Assembly (NCBI RefSeq): GCF_015706575.1
Contig: NW_024037075.1
Span: forward strand, 11,779,746 to 11,843,745
Length of the DNA: 64,000 bases
Reading direction: 5' to 3'
Source: Patiria miniata
Taxonomy: Eukaryota; Echinodermata; Asteroidea; Valvatida; Asterinidae
In this document: positions 12,701 through 21,699 of the stretch, in pieces
Position numbering within the stretch: position 1 is the first letter of the stretch
How the letters are laid out: each line of letters starts with the position of its first letter
Made by a program: the position numbers and the translations under genes
Notes under the pieces: generated by a model
What the model was told of the DNA's origin: nothing
The model's database searches: none
Seen by the model: the letters and a program-made list of their open reading frames with translations, nothing else

Positions 12701-15700
12701 GCCGGTGTTTTTTCAGAGGAAGGGAATTCAGTGGATTCTTATTCCCAGGCTTGGGAAGGGGAATTCGGTGCGTGCGGGACTCGTTTAAAAACTGGGTTAT
12801 TTTTAACACCCATCAGCTTCAGGAATTTTCATGAATGGGTTCATGTCATGCAAGCTGGTCTACGTTCGAGACATTAAAAAAAAATTAGGTCTTGGTTTTT
12901 CATTTTTCAAAATGGATAACATTAGTTTTAATTGTAAGCACAGGTACAATTTCCAGTAATAACCAGCAGTGTAATTCAATACTTAGACGAAATGCTTGGA
13001 AGGCCTGTAAAATTACTTTTTAAATTGTTGACACTCAGTAAAGAAAGTTTACAATGTAAGATTAGAACAAGGACATGTATACGTGTAGACCAAAAACCTA
13101 TAGAGTGAGGGTTACTTTGTATTACAGATTTTATGTAAAGAAACCAACAAAGTTTTGAACCAACGTACATGTCTGAACTCAGGTGATGAGTAAAAATAAA
13201 AAGGCGAATCCCTAACAACAAAAAAGTATTTCAAGAAACTACTGTCTAAAAAAAACCATCTGCTAAAAAATACAGGATATTAACGAGCCTAAAATATTGC
13301 CGGCGCCTCCCGGCGCTGCTAATTTGGCGCAAAACAAATTGATCAGTCATTCACCGCAAGGATCACATTAATGAGTACCCAGAGGAAAACATCTTAGTTT
13401 AAGACACATGTGCACGCTACGCACGTGCTTTGAGTCTCGTCTCGATAATTAATCCTCACGGAGGTTCTGGCTGGGGAGATGCCGCTAATTTCCCTTCTTG
13501 TCTTCTCCACCCGATGAGGCTAATTTCCTATTTTTAGATTTCTTTCCCCCCCCCCCTTTCATATTCCTTTCTTCTTCTTTTTTCTTCTGTTTTTAGCTGC
13601 TGCCTTTGGAGGAGTGCTGTTTTATAAAGCTGGCTCAGCTAAAAAAAAAAAAGTTAACTTTTTGGGAATGTAGATTGTACGTACAGTGTAACGATATTAA
13701 AGTTTATCATGGAATTTTAAAAGATTCCTTGTGTTACCAAACTTTGCACAAATGTTGGGAATATCTCAGTAACATACCAGTATGCTGTTATTAGAAAGAG
13801 CATATTGGTATGACCTTTGATTGAGCGTTGTAACACCTATGGTACTGGCAGGTCATGTCCGATAGAAACCACTTCATTCCACAGGTCGCTAGATCCAAGA
13901 AAATGTTTCAAATAACAGCATACCAGTGCATGTAGTCTCTCATGTTCTTTTCTCAACTGCTTGTGTACATGTACAAGAACATGTTTGTACAAATGATGAT
14001 GTTTTACTAAGAACACATACCGGGTATTAAAGTGTACATGTACAGTACCGGTAACTGCTAGTACACGTTCCGTATGGCATTGTATTCCGCACAGTATAGG
14101 AAACTAGACAAAGCTCAAAAAAAAGAAGACAAAAAAAAGAAGGAACAAAGTTAGTAATAGTACTAATACCGTACCAGTATGTATGGGGGGGGGGGGAATA
14201 AATCTAAAAATAGGAAATTGGCCTCATCGGGTGGAGAAGACAATTAGCGGCATCTCCCCAGCCAGAACCTCCGTGAGGATTAATTATCGAGATAAGACTC
14301 AAAGCAGCTTGCGTGCATAGCGCGCACATGTGTCTTAAACTAAGATGTTTTCCTCTGGGTGCTCATTGATGTGATCCTTGCGGTGAATGACTGATCAATT
14401 TGTTTTGTGCCAAATTGGCAGCGCCGGGAAGCACCGGTGATATTTTAGGCTTGTTAATATCCTGTCTTTTTAGCGGATTGGTTTTTTAGACAGAAGTTTC
14501 TGGGCTGTCCAGTGTCGAACAATTTACAATATTCGATTATGCAAAACTGTACTTGACCGAATATTCGAAACTCGCCGATAAAGTTTTACACACGCCAGCC
14601 GCAGTTGCCTTCCTTGCTGGTCAAAAGTTGCATACAAAGCGCGCCGGTTAAAAATTTGCATGCGGCGATGGCTATTATGGCCACTGGAGTGTTTTTGCAG
14701 TAAATACTGTTTAACTGTCAAGGGACTTTCCCTAGCTAAAAGAATGGCACCAATGAATTGGCATCGACAAGAAAGTTACCGTCGATAAAAAAACTGGCAT
14801 CCGACAATAAAAAATGCAACTTTAAAATGATACTAGAGTCTTGTGCGCACGTGTTTTTTCTTTTTCGAACATTCAAAGCGGCAAAAAGCCATTTGAATAT
14901 TCGGTTGATGATTGAATATTCAAATATGTGGTATACAAATATTACCATATTTTGACAATTTTACACAAACAAGAACACGCACATATTCTACAATTATTAT
15001 TATGTGTATCTCCATACAAAGGAAATGATCTGATCACCAAGACACATTTAAATCTCAAATTTCACAATTTGATTCCCGCTCACCAACTGCTAGTATTATG
15101 CACTTGGAACATGTCCATCGTTTGGTTTAGAAAAAAAGAAAATAATCAATACACATTTCGCCCTAACACTGCCTTATGTCAAAAACCTACACGTGTACAT
15201 GATACCCTTTAGCTCACTATTTCAATTTCTAGGAAATTTCCTCATGCACTTCCGCACTGATCCAGTGGATAAACGGACATTGAACGTCAGGTAAACAAAC
15301 GCTTCACAACCAAAACATGTTTTGATTCGTTTCTCTACCTCCAAATCTCTGTACAAAGTTTCGGTTTTTTTCTAAACCAAAAGATGGACATGTGCCAATA
15401 ATACTGACAGACGTCCAATCACAGACACAAAAATCTTGTGAGTCATTTCTTCCAAATCGCTGTCAATACAGAAAAGCGCTAGATCACTTTTCTACGCACC
15501 AACTGATGTCATGTCTTATAATAATCGCCCCTCTAAATAGAAGTACCAGTAACTTCCTGTTTTGTCTTGTCTTACTGGAGCGATGACGACAGCGTATCCC
15601 TCGAAAGAAACCTTTGTTCTCTGATACAAACAGCGATGAATCTAATTCTGTTGTAATCACATATTCAAATTGTATCAATTTTCAAGTGTAGGTAAACAAT

Positions 15701-18700
15701 TCTATTAAGTGAAGGTACGCAACTTTATTGAGTTTAGAAATGTCAGTGAACTATAACTCGCTAACTGCCAACAAAATTAGCATGTTTTTATGAACAAATA
15801 AAGGCTGGTCCTTTCCCCCCCCCAATATGAAATCACTTGACAAAAACAGTTGCGAAGACAAGGAAAAAATGCCTAGATGAATATGACGATACACTTAAAA
15901 TTTACATTATCAAATAAACTCCAGTCAATAATGAAATACAGTTTATAAAATATTTAGTCAAATAAGTCAGCACAATGAAGATTCAAGAAGTGTTTACAGT
16001 CAACGAGGATTTAAAATTTAAAAAAAAACATAGAGTTATTTCAGAATTGTAAACTGAAATCAACAAGTAGCCACAATATTTCAAGATGTCACAACAAAAC
16101 TTGGAATATTAGCTTTGAGAGAGACAAAAATACCCTTATCCCTGTAATTACTGGAATTAATTTGTAATCTGACATAACATACCTCGGTGACAACTCCAAT
16201 TAGTAAACTCAGTCGCTTCACACCCGCAGAAATTTCAAAACCATAAAGTAGGCCAGAAAAGTATTCAGCAGGATCCAAATTTTTGGAAGGACGTATGAGT
16301 TCTTAAACGCAAATCTAGTCGAAGACAGAGCCAGACAACCACCGTTGACTTGCCGTGACCGTCCGAGAGTCTGCCGATACTCAATAGCAGAGGGGGAAAA
16401 AAATGAACAAAACAACAGCCTCACAAATACACTCAGGTCACCGTAAACGGCCGATCAATGTGTCTTGCGCGGGGACCAATCACGGAGCTCAAATTGGTTG
16501 TTTGCGTCGGCCGACAGGCGAGAGGATGAACTGAAGGCAAGCGAGTCAGCCGAGGGAAAGAAACCCGAGCTGGGCAACAGAGAGGGGGGGGGGGGAAGTA
16601 ATGCGTGCGCACGTCACGCGCTCGGGATAATCAAGCTTTAGCGAAGGGGAGCGAGCTATATTTAGGTCCAGCTCTACGTTTACTGGCCTCGGGGTGGGAT
16701 AAAAATAGCCGTGATTCGCTCGCTTCCCTGCTTGGCTCGGCACATTGGCTTGGCGGTTTGCGTGGGGGGGGGGGGGGAGCAGCTAGGTAGAAAGGAACGA
16801 GTCACTGCCTGGATCGAGGGAATCGCTGATGTCCGGGGCAGCGCAGTATTGCGTCTTGTTTATGTGTAAAGGGGGAAGTTCTCTCTGTTTGGGGGTTTTG
16901 AAACAATACAAAAGGCTCCTCTAATTGAGTGACTCAGGGCTGAGGGAAATATTGTTTATCCGAACAAATTGAGACTTGGCGCTGAGGTGTGATATTTTTA
17001 ACGACAGTGACGATAGCACTGACCTCAATATGGATACGATCATTTTCTAAAAAAATAGAACAAAATCAATTGAATTTGTGTGTTTATGTGAGTGTGTGCG
17101 CTTTGGGTTTTTTTAAATGTTTTTTTTTGGTGTGTGTTTTGTTTTTTTGTAATTTTGTCACTGCATTGTCACTTTTACAAGATTCATGTATTAAAAAGTT
17201 TTACAGGCAAAATAATACCCCCCCCCCCAGAGAAAAAGTATATGCGCATGCAAAGACGATAATTAAATTTCTCTTCAAATATAGAAAAATTATTACAAAA
17301 CCACATAGCCTATTCCCAGTACAATATGGCACTGTGTTGATTAGATAAAAAAGGATGTCACTCATTTCAGATTCTTAAAGCTTGCCTATTTATAGCTGCA
17401 CCTTGTCAGGTCCGACAATAACATTGTCAGTCAATTGATGAATTCAGCTTCTATTTTCAGACGAGAGAGGTAGAGAGGGGGGAAAAAAACAATCTGGAGC
17501 GAGACCCCAAAATAAACTGAAATTAAGACAGGATATATTTGGGTCTGGAGAGGTGCGTTTTGGAGGACGAGTGTGGGGGGTGTGGGGTGTGGGGGATGAG
17601 AGGGCGAATGAGGTGGGGGGGGGGTGTAGGGGGGTTTGGGGGGAATGGGGGATGTCGGTCTGAGTGAAGACTTCCTAGTCTTTTGAGCAGTTTGGCGCGT
17701 CGATACGACTCATGCAACATGGCAAGGTCACATGAGGAGTGTTTTTTAATCAAATAAGGATTAGGCGGTTAAAGTGTGACCGAACAAGGTACAAGGTATG
17801 CCACACAGGAAAAGTCCTAGGATGTCCACTTTTAGGTTGATCAGAATCAAAAATAGCAAAGCGACAGGGTATTTTTTTTGGGGGGGGGGGTTAGTTGGGG
17901 ATTTCCAAACGGGAAAATGCAGGGTAATTTTTCTTTAATAGTATGCGGTTTGTAAAGGCATTTGTTGGCAAAAGAAAAAAGTTACCAAATTTGTTGTTTA
18001 TTCAAAGCTATTTCTGAATGAGTAGCACTCCTTTATGGCTTTGGGTGTAGGGCTTGAAAGATACGGTATCAGAAACTATTTTGGGCACTGAATAAAGATT
18101 CGGAAAGATAACAAAAAGTAGGATCGCTTAAAAATGTACGTTTGATGAACATTGGACTGTACACAAACTACCATACAAGTATTTGTATAGAGGCATGTGT
18201 CATAACCTGTTTAGACTATTGTACATGTATACCTGAAACAGTAAATTTATTCTTCTATTTATTCAGCAATGTTTTCCGTAAATGCAGAAAAAATTAATTA
18301 TGTCTGTAATCTAATTCCTTCCAGCTCAGATGCCGGAAACGTTTCATCAGATTTGCTTCCTCCTGCAAACTTTATGTACATTGGAAAAGTTTATTCACCC
18401 ATAATTTAGTAGAATACGGTAGGGTGCTTTCCATAGACATATGATAGGATTAACTCTAACAACGGTCGTGAGTCATCTTTGATTGGAAACTGTTAATAGA
18501 AGTGTACACAAGGTTTGTTTGTGTGTATTAACCTCCGTGATTATGAACATGTACGTGTTCTACATAGCCCCCAAGGACAGACACACAAAGGGAGAACAAC
18601 AGATCCTTTCAGTCCTCGGGAGTTGGGTCTTTTGTTCAAAACGGTCCTCCGTAGTAGGTTCATGTGCTTAGTCTATGGGAGAGTGTTATATTACAGGGAC

Positions 18701-21692
18701 AAAGGGAAACACAAGGCATTGTCCTAGGGAGTATAGTAAAACGAGAGTGTGTGCACTGAAGGCAGATGCAATACACATCACAAAAAAAGAACAGTACTTA
18801 AGTGAACACTCTGGACTCGGTGCATTAACCCTTACTCTCTGAGGGTAGTTTACTGCATGTCAGTTGGTTATGCCAATGCCCTCCAGCTGCAGTTATTTGG
18901 CAGATAACAAGTCTTAACAGTGAAGGCTCCAATTGGCAGGAGTTGGAGGCCCTGGAGGGTGCCTGATACTGACCAGCTGGGGGCACTCACTTTGTTATCA
19001 GAGGACTCTCATTGTTCTCTGTGGCATGTATTGGAGTGCCTGTCCAGTTACCCTTGAAATGACATGGCAGATATTGGAGGGCCATGCAAAAAACATAGGA
19101 GATTTTCTTGAGGCACAATTGGCATGCATTGGAGGGTCAAGTAGGGTAAGGGTTAATCGTAGTTGACGTTTTGCAATCGCTCGAGAGAGAGAGAGCGAGC
19201 TGTAAGTGTACATGCGGGACACATCGCGACCGTTCACTGGTTCACAGACGTATTAAACTCGAAGTACACACAACCAACTTTCGTCTGAATGCACACAAAC
19301 CCACAGCATCTCTGTGCGAGCGCCTGGCCAGGAAAATGACAGAAATGTGTTCCAGAGTTCCCGAGTTACTCTCTTTGTAAGTGTTCAGGGGGTACTTGTT
19401 CTCGGGGACAAGCCCAGCATATGATGCTATCATACATGTACTAGATGCACAAAAACAAATTTTGAAAAACCACAACAACATGTTTATAAATGGATCTACC
19501 GGTACATGTACCGCATAGTGTAAATGTACCAGTTTGGGCTTATTTAAAGGGAATGTACAACATTTGTTTTTGCTGCAATTTTAAGAAATAAACGGATTTG
19601 GAGGATTAGTATGTTATAGCAAATATTGTTAAACTGACTTATTTCACGTTTTGGGCAAGCTTGTAGATTCTGGAAAACCAAGAAAACCAATCATGTTCTT
19701 GTAGTCTGGCTCCCTGACCACACTTAAGATAAAATGGAGCAATTTATAGACTTTGGGAATTGTAAGGTCAGAGAATCAGTCTAGCATGGCTTATACCCCT
19801 TCACAGGTGTGTAATCAATTGCAAAGAAAATATGGAATAACTAAATATGAAAAATTTGGAGCAGTTTTTGAAAAAAAGCCAGTTTTTTTCCAACGCTGGT
19901 CGGCCGACCAACGTTGGGAAAATGCAGTTTTTCTTGAAAATGACAGCCCACCAGGAGCCACAATTTTACAGGATGCTTTAGACTGTCATTCCCTAACAAT
20001 CGAGTAAAATATTTCGTGATAATGTGATCATTTTGTTTTTTGATGTTTGCAAATGTTGTATCTTCCCTTTAAGCACAGGTTGTTTTGCACAGGCAAATAT
20101 GGGTTTTCTCTTCTCAAGCAAATTAGTCAAAAATTGCTGGCAGTAACAAAGTCCAAAAATATTCTCCTTTACATGTATTTTGAACCCACCCCCCTTCCCC
20201 ACGTCTTCTTCTATCTAAATATTTCTGAACTCTAATTCAGCAAAACTAACCTACTGTACTATGTACACTGTAACTAAAAGGGGGGGGGAGCTCAAGGTAC
20301 ACATCTTAGTGGCTTTTCACCTCAAATCTACTGGTAAAGCTTAAAAACATGTACTTTTGCTCGAGGGCTATCAATATTTATAAATCATACACAGATTTTT
20401 TTTAAAGACGAGTGTTGTGTTGTTGGTCTCGCTTCTTTCTTGACGTATTTTTAGACTCGTACCGGAGAGGCTAATGATCTGCCCCATCAATACAATCCCC
20501 AGACGCACTCTGCGTTAATGTCAAACTCGTTATGACGGAAGCCAGCAGCCACGTGAAACAAACGCACGTGTCTTTTTTTTTTGCCAGCGCCAGTTTGGTA
20601 TGGATTTGGATGAGAGACGGGAATCGGAAAGATTTGAATTTTATTGATAGGAGCTGGAAGCTCTACGATTTGTTTGCCATAAACTGAGCTGGGCAATATT
20701 TTCACATGAAGACTTAATTACTGTCATTCATTCCTATTACATGTACCTAGGATTTCAAATTGTCAAGCTTGTAGCCAACCAATGCACTTTTTAAAATTAT
20801 CTTTATTTTTTTCTCGACCAAAAGAAGAAAAGTAAAAGAAAACCAGAAAAGGTGATTTACTGACAGCAAAATATCAAAAAAGTGTAAAATGCGTACCCAT
20901 ACAGAGGAATATGAGTAATAAACAGGTTTTATTTACTGCACTGATAAAACAATGGGACAATTTTCAAATCTTCAAATAATTGTGGGCATAAAAGGTCTAC
21001 AAGGACCTGCTTCTTTTAAACAACAGAGGGCGCCAGACCCTTGCAAGCAATCACAATTTCTCCAAGGGATACTTCTTGATCTTTGTTAATTTCTTTCTTC
21101 ACTCACAAGTCAAGCACTGGAAAACAGAAAACAATCTGGATGATCAATTTCCCTTCCGCCCTTCCTCTTTTGAAGACAAAATGTGGGTACGAAAACTGCG
21201 AGGCAAAAGGGCAAGGATGTTACGACATGTAGTACCAGCATCTTTTGAAAAAAGGTCAACCGACCTAAAGAAAACTCACAAGCCTTTACTTTTGGCTTGA
21301 TCTACGCCTACTGTTCGCATTACGAGCTGATTTGCAAATTTGGCCCTTCGAGGTGCGGATTAATAAAAAAAAGGTTAGAATTTGAGAGAGATTTCTGCAA
21401 CGATGACACCTTAATGCCAAAATCTTGGTCCGAGCAGATGCTTGGGGCAAAACAGGTGCTTTTTACAAATGGGGAACATTTTGTTGATTCCTCTGCCTCA
21501 ATACGCGAAATGAAGTGTTTAACTTCTGTTTTTGTTTTATCCTATACAGGTTTTTTGCTCATTTTTTTTGAGAGAAAAAAAAAATACAGTTCAGCTCAAA
21601 AAGGTGAAATTTGCTAAAACAAAAATTACTTGCCACAATTAACTTTGGTCGTTGATGATAAAAAATATCTCCTTACCTCTGGGTTGGGACAT
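14..21692 (-). CDS. HDAC4: Class IIa histone deacetylase (HDAC4/5/7/9), 5' half; spliced gene, 3' part outside window
   Basis: This is a gene-level entry for exons detailed separately. Class IIa HDACs are signal-responsive nuclear corepressors that bind MEF2 through an N-terminal helix and shuttle to the cytoplasm when phosphorylated and bound by 14-3-3. Read on the minus strand, five exons (6119-6051, 4953-4748, 3618-3489, 1359-1114, 139-14) splice in phase 1,1,0,1,1 and give about 260 residues. In order these are a variable leader, a Gln-rich coiled coil, the MEF2-binding motif EVKEKLQKFLL, the FPLRKTAS site and a basic NLS. The order matches human HDAC4/5/9. The deacetylase domain is not in the window. 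Several alternative start exons lie upstream. Which vertebrate paralogue it resembles most cannot be decided; an invertebrate single-copy parent gene is likely. Confidence 0.95.
411..493. repeat. Near-perfect short hairpin
   Basis: A 32-bp stem (411-442 with 462-493) with two imperfections, one being a G-T pair, closes a 19-nt loop. It has pre-miRNA-like size, but could equally be a tiny fold-back repeat. No conserved miRNA seed was recognised. Confidence 0.6.
536..725. mobile_element. Small fold-back MITE
   Basis: Inverted ends CACCTGATTAAATCC and GGGATTAAGTCAGGTG extend inward through TGTCATCT..ATTGGT and ACCAATTAGATGACA. The length is about 190 bp. No flanking duplication was identified. 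Confidence 0.6.
963..972. promoter_or_regulatory. MEF2 site CTAAAAATAG
   Basis: An exact match to YTA(A/T)4TAR, in the intron between the NLS exon and the MEF2-binding exon. Confidence 0.5.
1114..1359 (-). CDS. HDAC4: HDAC4-like exon: MEF2-binding motif to FPLRKT
   Basis: The exon is 246 nt, with acceptor cccaacag before 1359 and donor GTAAAC after 1114. Near its start is SEEVKEKLQKFLLDRKQR, equivalent to the amphipathic MEF2-binding helix of HDAC4 (about residues 166-184, EVKMKLQEFVLNKKK). It continues through a Ser/Pro/His-rich stretch with SPP and HHSPP and ends QYDSNFPLRKT, matching vertebrate MYDAKDDFPLRKT. The split codon at the end matches the vertebrate exon boundary before ASEPNL. 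The His/Ser linker is expanded relative to human. The plus-strand open frames here are shadows. Confidence 0.96.
1412..1512 (+). mobile_element. tRNA-derived SINE, short
   Basis: An A-box-like TAGTTCAGTTGG and B-box-like GGTTCACATCTC lie 40 bp apart in a tRNA-like body. It shares its 5' lead (AGGGCTAGATAG) and body with the minus-strand copy at 5058-5152. Confidence 0.55.
1513..3488 (-). other. Intron of the HDAC gene
   Basis: AT-rich; apart from the SINE upstream and the CT tract, no further feature was identified. The minus frame at 2819-3175 has no family resemblance or splice support. Confidence 0.7.
2641..2664. repeat. (CT)n microsatellite
   Basis: Interrupted CTCTCT tract in the intron between the MEF2-binding and poly-Gln exons. 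Confidence 0.8.
3489..3618 (-). CDS. HDAC4: HDAC4-like exon: poly-Gln coiled-coil segment
   Basis: The exon is 130 nt with donor GTAAGT (3488-3483) and acceptor gcatcacag before 3618. An alternative acceptor (ccttacag, exon start 3645) would add nine in-frame residues. It encodes QQIQHDRMILA, nine Gln, then LEAQKAQQKQQQLKQLLAKKDKP. This corresponds to the human HDAC4 stretch of MKHQQELLEHQRK and LQQLKNKEKGK, part of the Gln-rich helix through which class IIa HDACs oligomerise. The CAG/CAA run could vary in length between alleles. It starts in phase 0 and ends one base into a Ser codon completed by the next exon. Confidence 0.94.
3728..3760. repeat. (CTG/CAG)11 microsatellite beside the poly-Gln exon
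   Basis: It is uninterrupted, about 110 bp upstream (minus direction) of the poly-Gln exon. No donor follows it, so it is treated as intronic. Confidence 0.8.
4434..4703 (+). mobile_element. tRNA-derived SINE, about 270 bp
   Basis: A tRNA-like head with B box GGTTCGATTCC (4484-4494) is followed by a body containing TTCTGGGGTTTTCCTCCCAC and an A-rich tail (gaaattaaaaaaag). It lies in the intron just downstream of the Gln-rich exon. Confidence 0.6.
4748..4953 (-). CDS. HDAC4: HDAC4-like exon: N-terminal Gln-rich domain
   Basis: The exon is 206 nt with acceptor ttggagcag before 4953, preceded by a pyrimidine tract, and donor GTGAGA after 4748. It encodes 68 full codons. The core LQNELIELQQQQQWQQQLL, ISQFKQRQEQLAKQHQQQQHEL aligns with human [41 protein letters not shown]. 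A Pro/Gly/Ser-rich leader (VPAGPGELPSRL) precedes it. The two starting bases complete a Glu codon, so it accepts the phase-1 donor at 6051. Confidence 0.96.
5058..5152 (-). mobile_element. tRNA-derived SINE, short (tRNA-Ala-like head)
   Basis: On the minus strand it has a perfect A box TAGCTCAGTTGG, an anticodon arm CCAGA-ACGGCAA-TCTGG and a B box GGTTCAAACCC. The acceptor ends do not pair, and the lead sequence matches the copy at 1412, so it is a SINE rather than a tRNA gene. Confidence 0.6.
5857..6028. mobile_element. GGGCCAATTTCAC fold-back element, diverged copy
   Basis: It starts GGGCCCAATTTCACAGACC and includes CTTAGCAAATTT near the other end. It resembles the better element at 39914. 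It ends 20 bp short of the exon at 6051. Confidence 0.4.
6051..6119 (-). CDS. HDAC4: HDAC4-like exon: short N-terminal segment (ESTIGGSHES...)
   Basis: The exon is 69 nt with acceptor tgtttacag before 6119 and donor GTACGT after 6051. It encodes STIGGSHESVNIEAHFNSMHLK flanked by split Glu codons on both sides. The segment lies where vertebrate HDAC4/5/9 carry a divergent leader ending PMDLR or SPLDLR; the SMHLK end may correspond, but similarity is weak. The call rests on good splice signals at both ends and phases that fit the next exon and the upstream start exons. Its length is a multiple of three, so skipping it would keep the reading frame. Confidence 0.85.
6120..7721 (-). other. Intron sequence, no recognised gene
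   Basis: Contains a tRNA B-box-like CGGGTTCGAATCC near 6577 without a matching A box, and ACATGTAC words near 7410-7460. Nothing else supportable. Confidence 0.6.
7722..7835 (-). promoter_or_regulatory. Candidate TATA promoter with MEF2 and CCAAT elements
   Basis: In minus-strand order there is a palindromic GTCTATTTTTAGAC (7833-7820), an inverted CCAAT box (7793-7789) and a TATATATATA run (7770-7761), set in GC-rich DNA. The spacing suits a core promoter starting near 7730. No donor was found immediately downstream, so linkage to the HDAC exons is unproven. Confidence 0.35.
7822..7831. promoter_or_regulatory. MEF2 site CTATTTTTAG
   Basis: An exact consensus inside the palindrome GTCTATTTTTAGAC, about 50 bp from a TATA run. 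Confidence 0.55.
8790..8825 (-). CDS. HDAC4: Candidate alternative start exon (MRASTLPIIS)
   Basis: On the minus strand an ATG at 8820 opens MRASTLPIIS plus one base, followed directly by donor GTAAGATT. A possible acceptor (gtgtccag) lies just 5' of the ATG at 8826-8827, so it could be an internal start exon joined to a 5' UTR exon. The phase matches the exon at 6119, creating a Glu codon. It is strikingly similar to the exon at 9282, sharing TLPII, the split codon and the donor. No vertebrate counterpart was recognised. Confidence 0.6.
9000..9120 (+). repeat. Fragment of GGGCAAG-CACTTT repeat family
   Basis: It contains TTGGGCAAGCCACTTTTCC after a tRNA-like GTTTGAACCCAGC. Related fragments occur at 26689-26800, 59110-59230 and 63550-63715. 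They are probably SINE or MITE remnants. Confidence 0.45.
9282..9374 (-). CDS. HDAC4: Candidate alternative start exon (EARTLPIIK)
   Basis: On the minus strand the frame ends EARTLPIIK plus one base, then donor GTAAGAGT. Two in-frame starts are plausible: ATG at 9366 (29-residue leader beginning MLSVAPY) or ATG at 9315 (MPEARTLPIIK). A good acceptor (atgtttttag) lies before 9374. The reading frame stays open further upstream, so a longer first exon is possible. The phase equals that of the exon at 8790, which it resembles over the last nine residues, so the two look like a duplicated pair about 490 bp apart. Confidence 0.6.
9375..10553 (-). other. Intron sequence, no recognised gene
   Basis: A short (CA)n at 9633-9646 and an RFX-like GGTTGCCATGG near 10068. 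Nothing else supportable. Confidence 0.6.
10554..10615 (+). promoter_or_regulatory. Compact CRE, GC-box and TATA cluster
   Basis: TACGTCA, CCCCGCCC, CCGCCC and CTATAAATA follow one another within 40 bp in plus orientation, the normal order of a small core promoter. A plus-strand transcript would be antisense to the HDAC gene. No coding frame of note follows. Confidence 0.3.
10969..11481 (+). mobile_element. TTAA-flanked MITE, family 1, copy A
   Basis: It is flanked by TTAA on both sides (10965-10968 and 11482-11485). The ends AGGGAATATACA and TATTTTCCCT are inverted, with ATTTGC/GCAAATGTTG next in. Inside is a hairpin pair GGTTCCCTGAC..GTCAGGGAACC and a 28-bp perfect palindrome centred on CGGCCG. 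No coding. The TTAA target suggests piggyBac- or Kolobok-type mobilisation. Confidence 0.85.
11981..11990. promoter_or_regulatory. MEF2 site CTATTTTTAG
   Basis: An exact consensus in unique-looking intron sequence (gggCTATTTTTAGcctgg). Confidence 0.5.
13528..13537. promoter_or_regulatory. MEF2 site CTATTTTTAG, left arm of the inverted duplication
   Basis: An exact consensus near the inner end of the left arm; conserved in the opposite arm. Confidence 0.5.
14204..14213. promoter_or_regulatory. MEF2 site CTAAAAATAG, right arm of the inverted duplication
   Basis: The mirror copy of the site at 13528. It is not independent of that site because the arms are duplicates. Confidence 0.5.
14501..14955 (+). 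mobile_element. hAT-like element, copy lacking one end
   Basis: It starts TGGGCTGTCCAG and shares AATATTCGAAACTCGCC, CAATGAATTG and GCAAAAAGC with 22317-22777. The terminal ACAGCCC is missing. It abuts the inverted duplication. Confidence 0.6.
15087..15410. mobile_element. Fold-back element
   Basis: Arms of about 45 bp: CATGTCCATC, then TTTGGTTTAGAAAAAAA, is inverted at 15367-15395, with CTGCTAGTATTAT against ATAATACTGACAG at the outer ends. Confidence 0.55.
15411..16440. other. AT-rich sequence, nothing recognised
   Basis: No repeat family, motif cluster or coding signal was found. Confidence 0.6.
16441..16800. promoter_or_regulatory. GC-rich regulatory block with MEF2-like sites
   Basis: A CpG-rich block containing CCAAT boxes (gaccaatcac; cacattgg), a CRE-like cgcacgtcacgc, the MEF2-consensus CTATATTTAG (16656-16665) and GGGATAAAAATAGCC (around 16687-16701). 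A related arrangement recurs at 32.95 kb. It is a promoter or enhancer candidate; no splice donor to the HDAC exons was identified. Confidence 0.4.
17386..17395. promoter_or_regulatory. MEF2-consensus site CTATTTATAG
   Basis: A canonical muscle-type MEF2 sequence 730 bp from the 16656 site. Other degenerate matches are at 25680, 30574, 32947, 34521, 44800 and 57425. Confidence 0.4.
17396..18824. other. Gene-free intron with a G-rich strand
   Basis: 17560-17660 is strongly G-rich on the plus strand (GGTGTGGGGTGTGGGGG-like), a possible G-quadruplex former; the minus Pro-rich frame there is a shadow. The rest is unremarkable. Confidence 0.55.
18829..19152 (+). mobile_element. TTAA-flanked MITE with CCCTTAC ends
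   Basis: TTAA then CCCTTAC..GGG at the left and GTAAGGG then TTAA at the right form short piggyBac-like ends (324 bp). The interior repeats TTGGAGGGC-like units. Confidence 0.6.
19548..20068 (+). mobile_element. TTAA-flanked MITE, family 1, copy B
   Basis: It has the same ends and internal hairpin as copy A, with many substitutions. TTAA is on both sides. The central palindrome is imperfect. Confidence 0.8.
20069..21676. other. Intron, possible conserved block at 20430-20700
   Basis: 20430-20700 has higher complexity and GTATTTTTAGAC, CCACGTGA and GCACGTGTC words (MEF2-like and E-box). The rest is AT-rich without features. Confidence 0.4.
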
Positions 21693-21699
21693 GGTGGTA
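21677..21699 (-). CDS. HDAC4: Candidate first coding exon (MSQPR)
   Basis: On the minus strand TACCACCATG forms a strong Kozak start, then MSQPR plus one base, then donor GTAAGGAG. A pyrimidine-rich stretch and cttccag acceptor sit just upstream. The codon split is the same phase as the other start exons, so joining to 6119 gives MSQPR-E-STIGG. Vertebrate HDAC4 also opens with a very short first coding segment (MSSQSHPDG), which supports the idea. Because the exon is tiny, chance occurrence cannot be excluded. Confidence 0.55.

Larger units (their letters stand above)
13233..14501. repeat. Large inverted duplication, arms about 310 bp, loop about 630 bp
   Basis: The left arm is 13233-13555 and the right arm about 14185-14501. 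Reading the right arm in reverse complement reproduces the left with only scattered differences (roughly nine of ten bases by eye). Shared landmarks include GATAATTAATCCTCACGG, GGAGATGCCGC, TTGATCAGTCATTCACCGC and the MEF2 site. A G/C homopolymer sits at the inner end of each arm. The outer ends read ACTGTCTAAAAA and TTTTTAGACAG, like a fold-back element, but the loop is ordinary intron. Confidence 0.8.
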
